DNA of 64,000 bases from Microcaldota archaeon (GCA_021802765.1 JAJZRI010000001.1:186001-250000), one strand, 5' to 3'. Positions 41,833-51,198 are shown, counted from the first letter of the stretch. Notes: a model not told the origin generated them from the letters alone. Numbers and translations: made by a program.

Positions 41833-42146
41833 TGGAGCAGAAACTTGGAATAAAGATATCCGAGCTCGAGGACGACATGGTAGTTGAGATGGATATAGGC
41901 GGCCAGAATCTTGCCGTTGTGAAGCATGAGGGACGGCTTCGCGTCCTGCAAGGCAGGTGCACACATGAAGGAGGTGCACTTGGGAAGGGCCGTGTAGAGG
42001 GTGAGGAGCTAATATGTCCCTTGCATGCCGGCGCATTCGACCTTGAGACCGGCGCGGCGAGCAAGAACACGCCGTGGGTAACTGATATAAAGATCTACAG
42101 GACGCGCGTTGACAATGTAACCGGAGACATTTACGTTGAGGTTTAA
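41832..42146 (+). CDS. Rieske [2Fe-2S] ferredoxin
   Basis: A 104-residue soluble Rieske protein. The cluster ligands are C43-x-H45 in CTHEGGAL and C62-x-x-H65 in CPLHAGAF, both complete. Proteins of this size act as electron carriers for oxygenases or other redox enzymes; none is adjacent. Translation is probably coupled to GlyRS (overlapping stop and start) and Rpp21 begins two bases after its stop. Confidence 0.93.
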   Translation: MEQKLGIKISELEDDMVVEMDIGGQNLAVVKHEGRLRVLQGRCTHEGGALGKGRVEGEELICPLHAGAFDLETGAASKNTPWVTDIKIYRTRVDNVTGDIYVEV

Positions 42147-42148
42147 TC

Positions 42149-42526
42149 ATGATAAAAAATCAGAAGCTACTAAAAGAGATGGCTCAGGAGAGGATAGGCA
42201 GACTACTGTCAATGGCAAAGGCAAGAACATTAGAGCAGCGCAAAAGTGATGCACTCTCTAAGAGGTATGTCAACATTGCAAAAAATATTGTAAGCCATTA
42301 CAAGATGCCGAAAGGCAAACAGATGAAGGCTGAGGTGTGCAGTTCGTGCGATTCTGTGCTAATACCTGGAATAAACTGCTCGGTTAGGCTTGCAAGCTCT
42401 TATGGATACATAGTCTACAGGTGCAAATGCGGCGCTGAGAAGCATGTGATATATCGCGAGGCCGCATCAAAAGGATTTGGAAGTGGAACGGCATTCGATA
42501 GGGAAAGTAAGGCGCGAAAGTGCTGA
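42149..42526 (+). CDS. rnp4: RNase P protein component 4 (Rpp21/Rpr2)
   Basis: A 125-residue subunit of archaeal RNase P, which trims tRNA 5' leaders. N-terminal helices contain AQERIGRLLSMAKA and KRYVNIAKNIVSHYKMP. A zinc ribbon follows: C64-x-x-C67 (CSSC), SVLIPGINCSVRLAS, and C92-x-C94 (RCKCG). The order and spacing fit Rpp21, though the second Cys pair is CxC. It ends the GlyRS-Rieske-Rpp21 operon, with its stop codon abutting that of the convergent gene. Confidence 0.9.
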   Translation: MIKNQKLLKEMAQERIGRLLSMAKARTLEQRKSDALSKRYVNIAKNIVSHYKMPKGKQMKAEVCSSCDSVLIPGINCSVRLASSYGYIVYRCKCGAEKHVIYREAASKGFGSGTAFDRESKARKC

Positions 42527-43048
42527 CTACTTTGCTCCCAGCTTCCTAAGTAGGAGGTCTATGAATACCAATGTCTTGTCATTGTTTCCCAATGTAAGTA
42601 TGTCCTTATCAAATTCCGGATCCTCCTTTGACTCTATGCCATGGTATAATGACACAAGCCTTCGCGTGTCTTCATCCTTGACCGGTGCTACCTTCACCCC
42701 AGATATTATGTTGGCCCTAGCAATTATCTTAAGCGAATTGCCTATTCCTGCAATGAGTTTCTTGCGGGTGGAAAACATCTTGACCAGATCCAGAAGCTGC
42801 CTGAAATCATAGAGCCTGTACTCGTCCACCCCTTTTCCGTCTACAAGTATGAGTGCATCGAACTCATCAGGACTTATCTTTGCCGCATTGAGCTCGACAT
42901 TGTATACTGCGCCATGATATCCTACGAGCTCGCTCGTGGAGTAGCTTGTTAGGACGCTCTCTATACCCCATTTTTCAAGCATGATCCGCAGGCTTGAAAC
43001 CGATTCGTCCTTAAAGTCCTTTGGAGGAACAAGTATCGCCGCTTTCAT
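42527..43048 (-). CDS. DJ-1/PfpI-like protein without the nucleophile Cys
   Basis: A 173-residue protein with the flavodoxin-like layout of the DJ-1/PfpI superfamily: AAILVPPKDFKDESV at the start, YNVELNAAKISPDEFDALILVDG in the middle and KKLIAGIGNSLKIIARA where relatives have A-I-C-x-G. The nucleophilic elbow Cys is replaced (G-I-G-N), so peptidase or glyoxalase activity is unlikely. It could be a structural or binding member. Confidence 0.65.
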   Translation of the reverse strand: MKAAILVPPKDFKDESVSSLRIMLEKWGIESVLTSYSTSELVGYHGAVYNVELNAAKISPDEFDALILVDGKGVDEYRLYDFRQLLDLVKMFSTRKKLIAGIGNSLKIIARANIISGVKVAPVKDEDTRRLVSLYHGIESKEDPEFDKDILTLGNNDKTLVFIDLLLRKLGAK

Positions 43049-43079
43049 GCTTGCCTATTGGTAGTCAAGAATTATAATA

Positions 43080-45068
43080 TCAATCGTTGGACTTCGGTAT
43101 GTTGTGATTGCGTAGGCGGTGACTTATAAGCAGATAGCCCGTGCCAGCTAAAATAAGCACGATTGCAAATACGGCAATGTCCAGGTCAGATATCACAAGG
43201 ATCTTTGCGACTGATCCCATTGATGATGTAGCGGATATTACTTCTCCGCCGTAATTTGCGGTTGCATGGACCTGACCGTACGGCACATCCAGGAAGGTAA
43301 GCGATCCGTCAGGCCCCGAATATCCGCTATAGGATGTGCCATTAGCAAATCGCACAGTAACAGGCACATTTACAGGTATTCCAAATATATCAGTAGCACG
43401 TATCTCCGCATGATATATGGGCAACTGCACGGTTATGTTTGACGGTCCTGTGATGTTTTCAGTACGATTAATTCCCAATGTAACGCCTTTGTAGATTGCA
43501 AAAGAGAGATTGTACGGGTGATTGTTGAATAAGAATACGGATCCGTTCGTCTGCATTGCGCCTATGTCGAATATCTCACCGGATACCGGATTCCCATACG
43601 CATCTGTTCCAAGCAGAGTTGCCCTTGACTGGTTAAGGAATATCGCATCTAGAAAGATTGGGCTTGACATTCGGATGTTAAGTGAAGCGCTACTGTTGCC
43701 GTTGCTCCACGAATAGAATGCCTGACGTGTGTTGCTGCCTGTGCTATGATTCAATATTGGGAGGGATAGTGTTGCAGTCGAATTCTGGTACTTCCATCCG
43801 GAGCCGATTACCCTACCAAACGGTGACGAAGCATTTAGCAGGTACTGTTTTTTCCATGTTGCATTTATCGAGTACGGCTGCGACATGCGCAGAGTGGAAT
43901 GCTGCGCCGTCTCACCGTTGCTCCATCCGCTGAAGTTCCACCTCGTCCCGCGATTAAGATATATGTCGCTCGGGTTAACAGAATAATTAACAGTGCTATT
44001 GGTGTTGTACCACCCAGAACCGCTGGTCCTTCCGAATTCTGAAGATAGATTTAACAAGTACTGAAGGTTCCAATTTGCAGTCTCGGTAACGTTACCGAAA
44101 AGTGTTATGGTCGCCTGTGGCAATGATCCAGAGTATGAACCGGGCCCTTCTCCGGACCAGTTTAAGAAAGCCGCCCTGGAATTGGTATTGAGATATACCA
44201 CGCTCGGAGCAGATAGGGCTATGTCACGATATGCGAGATATTGGTTGGTTCCGGAGATGTTGCCGTAATTAGAATGTATGTTAAGATTGAATCCGAATTG
44301 CCACAGTTCAGTCCCGTCAGCAAGATGGGGAAGGCCGGATCCTACGCCAAAGTAGTTTACCTTGTTTTGCATCTCAGCCACGCCGTATGGATTTGGGATG
44401 GTTGACGCGCTGCCAACACCGTAGCCTATGTACGAATAGCCCCTTACGACATTTAGGTATCTGCCGAAGCTCATGAAGGATAAGTTTGAGAATGTGACAG
44501 GCTTTAGGAAGGTGTTTGGATTTGAAGTGTTGGCCACCTCTGCAAATGCCACAGGTCCGTTGTTCCCTGAATTATTTGACCCGAGATTGACAGAACCGAG
44601 CGTCTGATTGTCCATGAAAAAGTACCAGGCGTTGCCCTTTGAATAGAAGCCATAGGTATGGAGGCTGCCTCCAGTGCCTACTGAATCGTTGGGGCCTATA
44701 GCACCCATGAAGGCATTGTCCGACGAGCCCGGATTGAAGTATTCATAGAACCATTCAGTGGATCCGGCTGCAAGATAGGTTCTCTGCGAGCAACCAGAGG
44801 ATGTGCAGAACGAAGGATAGAGTCCGCTCCTGTTTGTTATGAGATACCCGACCTGTAGGAATGCGCCATTGGCAATATTCTCGCCGACCCAGTAGGCTAT
44901 TGATCCGGACATTGGGGTTTGATTGGTAAGGGTCTGCACGGTCACCTTCGCACCGGTGTTGTAATAGGCAGTCTGACCAGAGCGCGCCCCGAACTGAAAC
45001 CAGTATTGGGAATGCGCCACGTTTGCAAATAGTAACAGCAGAAGTATTGCGAAACTATATCCTTTCAT
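43080..45068 (-). CDS. large secreted, membrane-anchored surface protein
   Basis: A 662-residue protein with a signal peptide (MKGYSFAILLLLLFANVAHS). A large beta-rich N-terminal domain of about 270 residues contains lectin-like aromatic strands. Three or so InlB-B-like repeats follow (QYLLNLSSEFGRTSGSGWYN; QYLLNASSPFGRVIGSGWKY), then a carboxypeptidase-regulatory-like domain (ATDIFGIPVNVPVTVRF), and a C-terminal membrane anchor (DLDIAVFAIVLILAGTGYLLI) with a short basic tail. More than twenty N-glycosylation sites. Role likely adhesion or substrate binding. It starts within the last codons of dtdA (14-base overlap). Confidence 0.8.
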   Translation of the reverse strand: MKGYSFAILLLLLFANVAHSQYWFQFGARSGQTAYYNTGAKVTVQTLTNQTPMSGSIAYWVGENIANGAFLQVGYLITNRSGLYPSFCTSSGCSQRTYLAAGSTEWFYEYFNPGSSDNAFMGAIGPNDSVGTGGSLHTYGFYSKGNAWYFFMDNQTLGSVNLGSNNSGNNGPVAFAEVANTSNPNTFLKPVTFSNLSFMSFGRYLNVVRGYSYIGYGVGSASTIPNPYGVAEMQNKVNYFGVGSGLPHLADGTELWQFGFNLNIHSNYGNISGTNQYLAYRDIALSAPSVVYLNTNSRAAFLNWSGEGPGSYSGSLPQATITLFGNVTETANWNLQYLLNLSSEFGRTSGSGWYNTNSTVNYSVNPSDIYLNRGTRWNFSGWSNGETAQHSTLRMSQPYSINATWKKQYLLNASSPFGRVIGSGWKYQNSTATLSLPILNHSTGSNTRQAFYSWSNGNSSASLNIRMSSPIFLDAIFLNQSRATLLGTDAYGNPVSGEIFDIGAMQTNGSVFLFNNHPYNLSFAIYKGVTLGINRTENITGPSNITVQLPIYHAEIRATDIFGIPVNVPVTVRFANGTSYSGYSGPDGSLTFLDVPYGQVHATANYGGEVISATSSMGSVAKILVISDLDIAVFAIVLILAGTGYLLISHRLRNHNIPKSND

Positions 45069-45864
45069 AGCCTATCCCGATATCCTCGAGTTTTTTTATT
45101 ATGGCAGACCTCTGGCCCGATTTTATGCTTTTCCAGTCCATCACAGCCATCTCCGCAGGCTCCGAAGACTTAGCTATCGCCTGCTCCAGCATCTCTATAT
45201 TATCTGTACCGTCTGGATTTAATATTGCGTGCTTGGGCATCATGTGCGAAAATGCATAGCCCTTCTCAAGAGCTAGTGCGGTAAAGCGCCCGGGATAATG
45301 GGTACTGCCTATTCCGACCACTACCTTGGCTGCTTTCTCATTCTCCTCGCCTGCTACATGAGATTTGCAAAACGAGTGCACTACTCCGGCGAGCCTTGCG
45401 GCAAACTTTGCGCTGTTTATCGTCTCTTCATTGCCCCCAAATTCAGCAAAAAGGGCAGGCACAGAAAGCACTGGACCATGGTGCGTTGCCTCGTATGTAA
45501 TTGCTATGTCATTGCGACTTTCATTGAGTAAGCGAAGTATTGATAGCATCGGCGAGGGCGCGGAGATTGATAATGTCCTTGGCATGCCGCCAAGACTTGC
45601 CTGCGGGCCCCAATTGCCCATCGGGTGCACAGTCATTGCTGGCGTTCCCGATGAGCTGCTGTGCCTGCTCATAAATATGACAAGAGTCGCATCTTCAGGG
45701 CTTAGGCCTTTTGCGATAGGAAGGGGCGAATCCAGTATCTGCAGTCGTATTCCCTCACCGCAATAGGTATTCCCTCCGGTGTCCTCAAGGCCTGCAATGG
45801 AGATGAATGCCTTTGCCGCATTTGCAGATGCAATGTCTTGGGAAGAGCATGCAACAAGTATCAT
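45055..45864 (-). CDS. dtdA: D-aminoacyl-tRNA deacylase, archaeal DTD2 type
   Basis: A 269-residue proofreading enzyme that removes D-amino acids from tRNA, found in archaea and plants. MILVACSSQDIASANAA opens the protein. FMSRHSSSSGTPAMTVHPMGNWG, YEATHHGP and VGIGSTHYPGRFT carry the conserved His/Gly residues, and FSHMMPKHAI is also typical. Length is normal. It is transcribed with the downstream surface-protein gene, which it overlaps, an odd pairing of translation quality control and envelope. Confidence 0.93.
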   Translation of the reverse strand: MILVACSSQDIASANAAKAFISIAGLEDTGGNTYCGEGIRLQILDSPLPIAKGLSPEDATLVIFMSRHSSSSGTPAMTVHPMGNWGPQASLGGMPRTLSISAPSPMLSILRLLNESRNDIAITYEATHHGPVLSVPALFAEFGGNEETINSAKFAARLAGVVHSFCKSHVAGEENEKAAKVVVGIGSTHYPGRFTALALEKGYAFSHMMPKHAILNPDGTDNIEMLEQAIAKSSEPAEMAVMDWKSIKSGQRSAIIKKLEDIGIGYERI

Positions 45865-46008
45865 GATTATCTTAAATGATGCAAATAGATAAAACAGCTG
45901 CGCATTACGGCAAATAGACGACTGTAAAGGCTGCTTGAGGTCCGAAGAGATAGGTTATTTATTAGTATTGGTCTCATTAAGTTATAGACTAATTATAAGC
46001 GTGATTGA

Positions 46009-46752
46009 ATGTTTGAGCTTAAGATTGACAATGCTAAATATTGGAGGGACTGTGTAGAATCTATAGTGAGTCTTGTTGACGAAGGTATGTTCAACATAAC
46101 AAAGGATGGCATTGGCTTAAAGGCCATGGATCCTTCAAGCATAAGTATGGTTTCATTCTTCATGCCAAGCAAATCGTTCTCAAAGTATTCCGTAGAAAAG
46201 AATGCTGGAATAGGGCTGAACATAGAGAACCTGAGCAAGATATTGCAAAGGACCAGGGATGGGGAGGCGCTCGTCATGCGCGATGTTGACAATAAGCTTC
46301 TGCTGGAATTCATAGGGCCGGGAAGCAGGAGGAGATACAAGCTGCAGATGATAGACGTGAAGAAGAGCGTAGAGAAGGAGCCGAGCGTTCAGTTCGATGC
46401 GCATATAGACATAGTCGGGGAACCTTTAAAGGACATGATAAAGGACGCGAGCATGCTCTCGTCATACATAGCATTCAAGGCCTCCAAGGACCAATTTGTA
46501 GTAAGTGCAAGAGGAGACTCCGGCGAGCTTGAGGAACTGCATGAGAAGGACGGCGCCTTTATGAAGGCTGCCAACGTGCAAAAAAATGCGGATGCGACCT
46601 TCAACCTCGACTTCCTTGAGAAGATGGTGAGATCCTGCCCTATAGGGAGCCATATAGGCATAGACCTCAAGTCCAACGAGCCCATGAAGTTGAACTACAA
46701 CATAGGCGATTCGAGCATAACATACTTCCTTGCGCCCTACATGGAAGAGTAA
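46009..46752 (+). CDS. pcn: DNA polymerase sliding clamp PCNA
   Basis: A 247-residue PCNA. The two-domain clamp fold is recognisable: MFELKIDNAKYWRDCVESI, DGIGLKAMDPSSISMVSFFM (a classic block), the interdomain connector around residues 115-130, and the C-terminal KLNYNIGDSSITYFLAPYMEE. It forms a trimeric ring that tethers polymerases, FEN1 and ligase. The only PCNA gene in this window. It is followed by DUF357 and Trm1 with tight spacing, a typical archaeal block. Confidence 0.95.
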   Translation: MFELKIDNAKYWRDCVESIVSLVDEGMFNITKDGIGLKAMDPSSISMVSFFMPSKSFSKYSVEKNAGIGLNIENLSKILQRTRDGEALVMRDVDNKLLLEFIGPGSRRRYKLQMIDVKKSVEKEPSVQFDAHIDIVGEPLKDMIKDASMLSSYIAFKASKDQFVVSARGDSGELEELHEKDGAFMKAANVQKNADATFNLDFLEKMVRSCPIGSHIGIDLKSNEPMKLNYNIGDSSITYFLAPYMEE

Positions 46753-46762
46753 GGTAGCCTTC

Positions 46763-47026
46763 ATGGAGATAGAAGAAAGAGTAAAGAAGAACATAGCTAT
46801 TTTTAAGGAGAACGAGAAGCGTGTGGCAGTGCTTGAGCTTGGACCGGATGAAAAAGAGGTCGTGGAGCTCGCAAAGATGTATGCAAGCGATACGGAGGCC
46901 TGGATCAAGAAAGGGGATTATGTGACAGCGTTCTCAAGCATAGAGTACGCGCATGGGCTACTTGATGCGATATTGAAGATAAACGGTGCAGATCCATATG
47001 AACACGAGACGGATACGGGAGGGTAA
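46763..47026 (+). CDS. DUF357 family protein
   Basis: An 87-residue helical-hairpin protein of the archaeal DUF357 family, with ALELGPDE-like turn and the C-terminal helix AWIKKGDYVTAFSSIEYAHGLLDAIL. ATG 46763 is eleven bases past the PCNA stop; an earlier in-frame ATG lies within PCNA. It overlaps the start of trm1 by 29 bases, so the three are probably translated in series. Function unknown, though the family is often next to tRNA or replication genes. Confidence 0.85.
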   Translation: MEIEERVKKNIAIFKENEKRVAVLELGPDEKEVVELAKMYASDTEAWIKKGDYVTAFSSIEYAHGLLDAILKINGADPYEHETDTGG

Positions 47027-48077
47027 AGCTACAATAAGCTTGTCTGACGGCATATTTTACAATACTGAGATGTCCGAGCTCAGGGACATATCCGTGCTCT
47101 TCATACGGGCCATTGGCGCGAAGGACAAGAGAGTGCTTGATGCAACTGCGGCAACTGGGGTGAGGGCGATAAGGTACGGTCTTGAGGCAAAAGCAAACGA
47201 CATTACCGCACTTGATATGAACGCGTCTGCTGCCAGGCTTGCGAAGAGAAATGTTCGCATGAATGGACTGAAGTTTGAGGTAATAAATACTAGCCTGCAG
47301 GAGTTTGCAAATGCGTCAAGGAAGAAGTTTGACATAATCGATTTTGACCCGTTTGGAAGCCCTGCACCGGGCATAAATGACCTTATGCGGCTCTCGGAAG
47401 ACGGCACGGTATTGATGATAACTGCCACGGACACCGCAGTACTATGCGGAGCGCATGAGGCTGCATGCGTAAAGGTATATGGAGCAAAGCCACTTCACAA
47501 TGAGATGTGCAAGGAGGCTGGAATAAGGATGTTGATAGCCTACATCGCAAGAGTTGCGGCCGGATTCAATTTTGGCACCCAGGCAATCCTATCCATATCC
47601 GACAAGCACTACATGCGGGTATTTTTGCGATTGCAATATGGAGCAAAGAACGCGGCGGCATCCATTAAGGGGACTGGACTTGGAGCATTCTGCAGGCAGT
47701 GCTACTCATTTAGATTTGGCACCGGACCGGCTCCGCTTATCTCGCCAGAATGCCCAAAGTGCAAAGGCAGGTCGGAGGCGTTCGGCCCGCTGTGGCTGGG
47801 CAGAATGCAAGATAAAACGTTTATTGAGACGATGCTAAAACTTGGGGATGCGCCATTGGTCAGGCAGGCTCTGGAGGAGCCTGATACCATGATGCTCTTC
47901 TCCATACCACACATGACCGAGAAGTTGGGGTTTAGCTCAGTATCAAAATACAAGGTGATTGAGATATTGCGCGCTGAAGGCTACCTTGCCACAAAAACAC
48001 AGTTCAGCAAAGAAGGAATAAAAACAGATGCAGATATACGGGAGGTTCTAAGGGCAGTAAAGAAGGCAAGGACGTAG
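46998..48077 (+). CDS. trm1: tRNA (guanine-26-N2) dimethyltransferase
   Basis: A 359-residue SAM-dependent enzyme making m2,2G26 in tRNA. N-terminal REGKATISL and FYNTEMSELRDIS, SAM-binding LDATAATGVRAIRYG, the catalytic IIDFDPFGSPAPG, and ITATDTAVLCGAH are all present. A C-terminal zinc-binding-type segment CRQC...CPKC follows at about 235-265, and a wH-like end. I take ATG 46998 (MNTRRIREGK); a GTG lies four codons earlier. Position 26 of the tRNA-Ser in this window is G. Confidence 0.95.
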   Translation: MNTRRIREGKATISLSDGIFYNTEMSELRDISVLFIRAIGAKDKRVLDATAATGVRAIRYGLEAKANDITALDMNASAARLAKRNVRMNGLKFEVINTSLQEFANASRKKFDIIDFDPFGSPAPGINDLMRLSEDGTVLMITATDTAVLCGAHEAACVKVYGAKPLHNEMCKEAGIRMLIAYIARVAAGFNFGTQAILSISDKHYMRVFLRLQYGAKNAAASIKGTGLGAFCRQCYSFRFGTGPAPLISPECPKCKGRSEAFGPLWLGRMQDKTFIETMLKLGDAPLVRQALEEPDTMMLFSIPHMTEKLGFSSVSKYKVIEILRAEGYLATKTQFSKEGIKTDADIREVLRAVKKART

Positions 48078-48083
48078 GTGTAA

Positions 48084-48965
48084 TCAAGGCGTTATAGTTG
48101 TGCCGGATCCCCCAGACACTACTAAGGCCGCACTGTCCATCGAACCTATTGATGCTGGTCGCTTTCTGTGCATTACAAAGGAGAGGCATGCACGCACCTT
48201 TGGAGCCATGCTACCCTGTTCAAATTGGCCGGCATTTAAATATTCCTCCAGTTCCCTTGTCCTGATGCGCCTTAATAGTTTCTCGCCCCTGCGCTTGAAA
48301 TTTATGAATACGCCATCGACATTTGTAAGTATTATGAAATGATCTGCAGATATCTGACTGGCAAGCAGGGACGATGCGCTGTCCTTGTCTATCACCGCAT
48401 CTGCAAAGCGAAGTCCTTGGCCGCTATCAAATACAGGTATGCCTCCACCGCCACAGGCTATTACTATGTGACCGGACCAAAGAAGCTTGATTATTGTACT
48501 TCGCCCAATTATGTCCTTGGCCTCTGGAGATGGCACAACCCTACGGTATCCGTTTATGAGTTTCTTCATGTGCATCCCAGTTCTTGACATTCTTGCAGCC
48601 TCACTGCTCCGGTAAAATCTGCCTATTGGCTTGGCTGGATTCCTAAAAGCCGGATCCATTCGGTCCACAAGCGTCCTTGTGAGCATTATTTCAGGTATAG
48701 AATCGCTAGCGCGAATCCTAAGTCGCCTTAGCTCGTTTGAGATCCTACTGGATATGTTGAGACCTATCCATGCCTGGGTCTGCGCCGTGAGGACTGCCAG
48801 GTTTTCGTGTTCTGCTATTGCTAGCGCGCCGACCTGCGGACCGTTGCCGTGAGTTACGACTACCTGGTCGCCCTTAGCATATAGTCTGGCAATAACTTTT
48901 GCAGCCTTGGACATTGCCGTATTGTCGTCGAGAGCATTACCGCCCAGCGCTATAAGATACCTCAT
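48084..48965 (-). CDS. arcC: carbamate kinase
   Basis: A 293-residue amino-acid-kinase-fold enzyme catalysing ATP formation from carbamoyl phosphate and ADP (or the reverse). LIALGGNAL opens the protein, VVTHGNGPQVG is the phosphate loop, and GRFYRSSEAARM with RRVVPSPEAKDII are typical. VIACGGGGIPVF and AVIDKDSASSLLASQI complete the active site. No arginine deiminase or ornithine carbamoyltransferase lies nearby. Start ATG 48965 is preferred; ATG 48980 is in frame. Confidence 0.92.
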   Translation of the reverse strand: MRYLIALGGNALDDNTAMSKAAKVIARLYAKGDQVVVTHGNGPQVGALAIAEHENLAVLTAQTQAWIGLNISSRISNELRRLRIRASDSIPEIMLTRTLVDRMDPAFRNPAKPIGRFYRSSEAARMSRTGMHMKKLINGYRRVVPSPEAKDIIGRSTIIKLLWSGHIVIACGGGGIPVFDSGQGLRFADAVIDKDSASSLLASQISADHFIILTNVDGVFINFKRRGEKLLRRIRTRELEEYLNAGQFEQGSMAPKVRACLSFVMHRKRPASIGSMDSAALVVSGGSGTTITP

Positions 48966-49069
48966 CTTACCATTCCGCATTTTTTGTTTTTATGGAATAA
49001 CGCAATGTATAAATATAAGGAGAATGGTAATACTACTTTGCTAGGGTTGGGGAACCTCGGTGGGTAACA

Positions 49070-49456
49070 ATGGGAGATTTTGAATATGGAATTGGTGAGA
49101 ATGGGTACTGCGAAAATGCGACTTTGTTCGATCAGAAGGTAACTGCATCGGACGGCATCGTGCGTGGCGTGGCTGATTCTGAAAGACAGGATCTGACACA
49201 CCTTGTGGAGAATAGCTGCATGTCGTGCAACAAGCTGCTAGGTCGCAAGGAGATAAAAGTCGTTCCGCCTAGATACGTGCAGGAGAGGGACCAGTACGTC
49301 AAGTCCGGAGCGGTGCTTAGGCGAATAATGTGTGTCGAGTGCTACAACACGCTAAAGACGGTCACAAAAAGCAGGATAAGATATAGAGACACTGCGGTAT
49401 CACGCAGAAAGTTCCTGATAAGGTCGATTATAAATAACATACTACTAAAGCAGTAG
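49070..49456 (+). CDS. zinc-ribbon hypothetical protein
   Basis: A 128-residue protein. The N-terminal 40 residues are acidic. Two Cys pairs, C50-x-x-C53 (CMSCNKLL) and C88-x-x-C91 (CVECYN), probably form one zinc site with 34 residues between, and the C-terminus is basic and helical (SRRKFLIRSIINNILLK). A nucleic-acid-binding role is plausible but not shown. Its TATA-like GTATAAATATAAG (about 49006-49018) lies about 55 bases upstream. Confidence 0.6.
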   Translation: MGDFEYGIGENGYCENATLFDQKVTASDGIVRGVADSERQDLTHLVENSCMSCNKLLGRKEIKVVPPRYVQERDQYVKSGAVLRRIMCVECYNTLKTVTKSRIRYRDTAVSRRKFLIRSIINNILLKQ

Positions 49457-49475
49457 GTACTAAAGCAGTAGAGGC

Positions 49476-49787
49476 CTATCTGCGCCTTCTTTTGACGTGA
49501 CCTTTCTTTACGGCGGGCCTTGGCGCAGAGGCTCTTGATGCGTGCCTTTGCATGACGTCGAACAGAATCCATGCCAGGACCGACCAGATCAGAATATCGA
49601 CAGCGAAGTTAAAGTAATTTATGAACCATGGGTTGTAGATCGGTGCTATTACCCTTTGTGTGAGCCATGTAAGAGGATATCCGAAGTTGGTCGCACCGAT
49701 TAGCTGCAGCGTGCTGGCATAACCAGTCAGCAGGGTTATTAGTACCCCTAAGAGAACGGCTATGACCTTCAACTTCAGCTTGTACAT
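49476..49787 (-). CDS. small membrane protein
   Basis: A 103-residue protein starting MYKLKLKVIAVLLG, with two membrane segments (about 6-28 and 58-80), an intervening aromatic external loop with Trp and Tyr, and a very basic tail (VKKGHVKRRRR). Not recognised. The earlier in-frame ATG 49805 is possible but adds only six residues. Confidence 0.5.
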   Translation of the reverse strand: MYKLKLKVIAVLLGVLITLLTGYASTLQLIGATNFGYPLTWLTQRVIAPIYNPWFINYFNFAVDILIWSVLAWILFDVMQRHASRASAPRPAVKKGHVKRRRR

Positions 49788-49857
49788 GATAGAATATCTG
49801 CACAAATAGGATTAAAAAGATTCCTCAAGAGAACCCTACGAATCCGATGAGACCAAC

Positions 49858-50904
49858 TCAGGGATTTATGGGTGGGGAATTGCCATAGGGATATATCCAT
49901 ACTTGGCCTGCTCCTCCGGCGCCGGAGTCCTGTTGTGCCGCGCCTCCGGCAACACTGTAGCTTCCAGGTGTGAATCCTCCAGATCCATATGAAAATATCA
50001 CTACCCCACCACCGCCGCCTCCGCCCGAGTCTCTTCCTTCACCTAAAAGAGATTGAAGTCCAGATGCGTTCACCGATCCGGCAACTATCGCTCTGCCTTG
50101 AAGGTATATTCCATAAGAACCACTAGCGCCTGGGGATCCGCCTGAATCAGTACACGGTACAAAGCTATTGATATTTGAGACGATTCCGCCGGGCACGGTC
50201 GTTGAGCCGCCTGCGCCTCCAGACTTATTTAAGGCGCATGCACCGCCGCCCCCTGCTCCAGTAAGATAATTTATGAATCCACTATTAAACCAGGAAGATA
50301 TCTTTGTGTTGCTTAGCGAAGCGTTTCCAGCAATAGAGCCGCTTTCAGACTGGCCCCCGCCACCTCCGCCAGCGCCGCCTGAGCCTCCGTATGAATTTGG
50401 ATAATTCTTGCCGACAGTACTTTCCGGCGCGCTATCACCAGGATTTCCGGCATTGATTTGCCCTTGATTATTGAGAGTGCCTCCGGCAATTATGCTGTGC
50501 CCATTTGTGGTCACCGTGACCCCATTTTGTATTATAACATTGCCAGTAGTACCTATATTGCCTGTGAGTGTAATATTCGAAATGTATTTTACGTCTCCGG
50601 AGAATGCCATGCCATTTGAGGGGTTGCTTATAACTGTGGTTGTAACAATAGTGGTTGTTGAATATGCGTGCGTGGCGGGGGCGGATTTCCAGAAGTGCAG
50701 CACTATATAGGCAAGGATAAATAGTATAAGCAGTATAAGCAGGATTTTGAGATAGGGACGCACCTCCTCAAAGAGGATGCTCTCGGCCTGCTGTTCGTCT
50801 TCTGCAGGCAGAGTATTCTCATAGCTTGGCTCGAATTTTGCGCCGCAGTGACTGCAATACCTTGCGTTTTCTGGATTTTCGGTATCGCATTTGGGGCAGA
50901 TCAT
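49858..50904 (-). CDS. zinc-ribbon, membrane-anchored glycine-rich surface protein
   Basis: A 348-residue protein. The cytosolic N-terminus is a zinc ribbon (C3-x-x-C6, C18-x-x-C21; phrases MICPKCDTENPENARYCSHC). A single membrane segment (LKILLILLILFILAYIVLHF) follows at about 50-70. The external part starts with a Thr/Val stretch, a beta-helix-like region (NITLTGNIGTTGNVIIQNGV), and long Gly-rich runs (GGSGGAGGGGGG). The frame extends to 51006, but ATG 50904 begins the ribbon. Cytosolic sensing linked to a surface matrix is conceivable; not established. Confidence 0.7.
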   Translation of the reverse strand: MICPKCDTENPENARYCSHCGAKFEPSYENTLPAEDEQQAESILFEEVRPYLKILLILLILFILAYIVLHFWKSAPATHAYSTTTIVTTTVISNPSNGMAFSGDVKYISNITLTGNIGTTGNVIIQNGVTVTTNGHSIIAGGTLNNQGQINAGNPGDSAPESTVGKNYPNSYGGSGGAGGGGGGQSESGSIAGNASLSNTKISSWFNSGFINYLTGAGGGGACALNKSGGAGGSTTVPGGIVSNINSFVPCTDSGGSPGASGSYGIYLQGRAIVAGSVNASGLQSLLGEGRDSGGGGGGGVVIFSYGSGGFTPGSYSVAGGAAQQDSGAGGAGQVWIYPYGNSPPINP

Positions 50905-51024
50905 CCTAATCCCTAAGAAGCTGGGATTATAATTACTTAAAGTTTTCCACAAGCTTTCCAAAGAATATATAGGATAAGCTATATGTTTATATACTCTTGC
51001 CGTCATTCTTTTGGATGTGATAAT

Positions 51025-51198
51025 ATGAAGGACGTAAAGATAAAAGCAACTAAGAATGGGCCAGATTTGGTCGTAGTTGACGGGACAGTGCAGTTCGCAC
51101 TATGCAGATGCGGCCACTCGAAGAACAAGCCATTCTGTGACGGAGCGCACCATGCAGCAAAGTTTGAAGCGGAAGAGAAGGAACTTGAGATAAAATAA
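51025..51198 (+). CDS. CDGSH iron-sulfur domain protein
   Basis: A 57-residue CDGSH-type protein binding a [2Fe-2S] cluster through C27, C29, C38 and H42 (CRCGHSKNKPFCDGAH). Start ATG 51025 follows TAAT within a short leader; the frame is open from 50983. Small stand-alone CDGSH proteins are electron or cluster carriers. The partner is unknown. Confidence 0.92.
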   Translation: MKDVKIKATKNGPDLVVVDGTVQFALCRCGHSKNKPFCDGAHHAAKFEAEEKELEIK

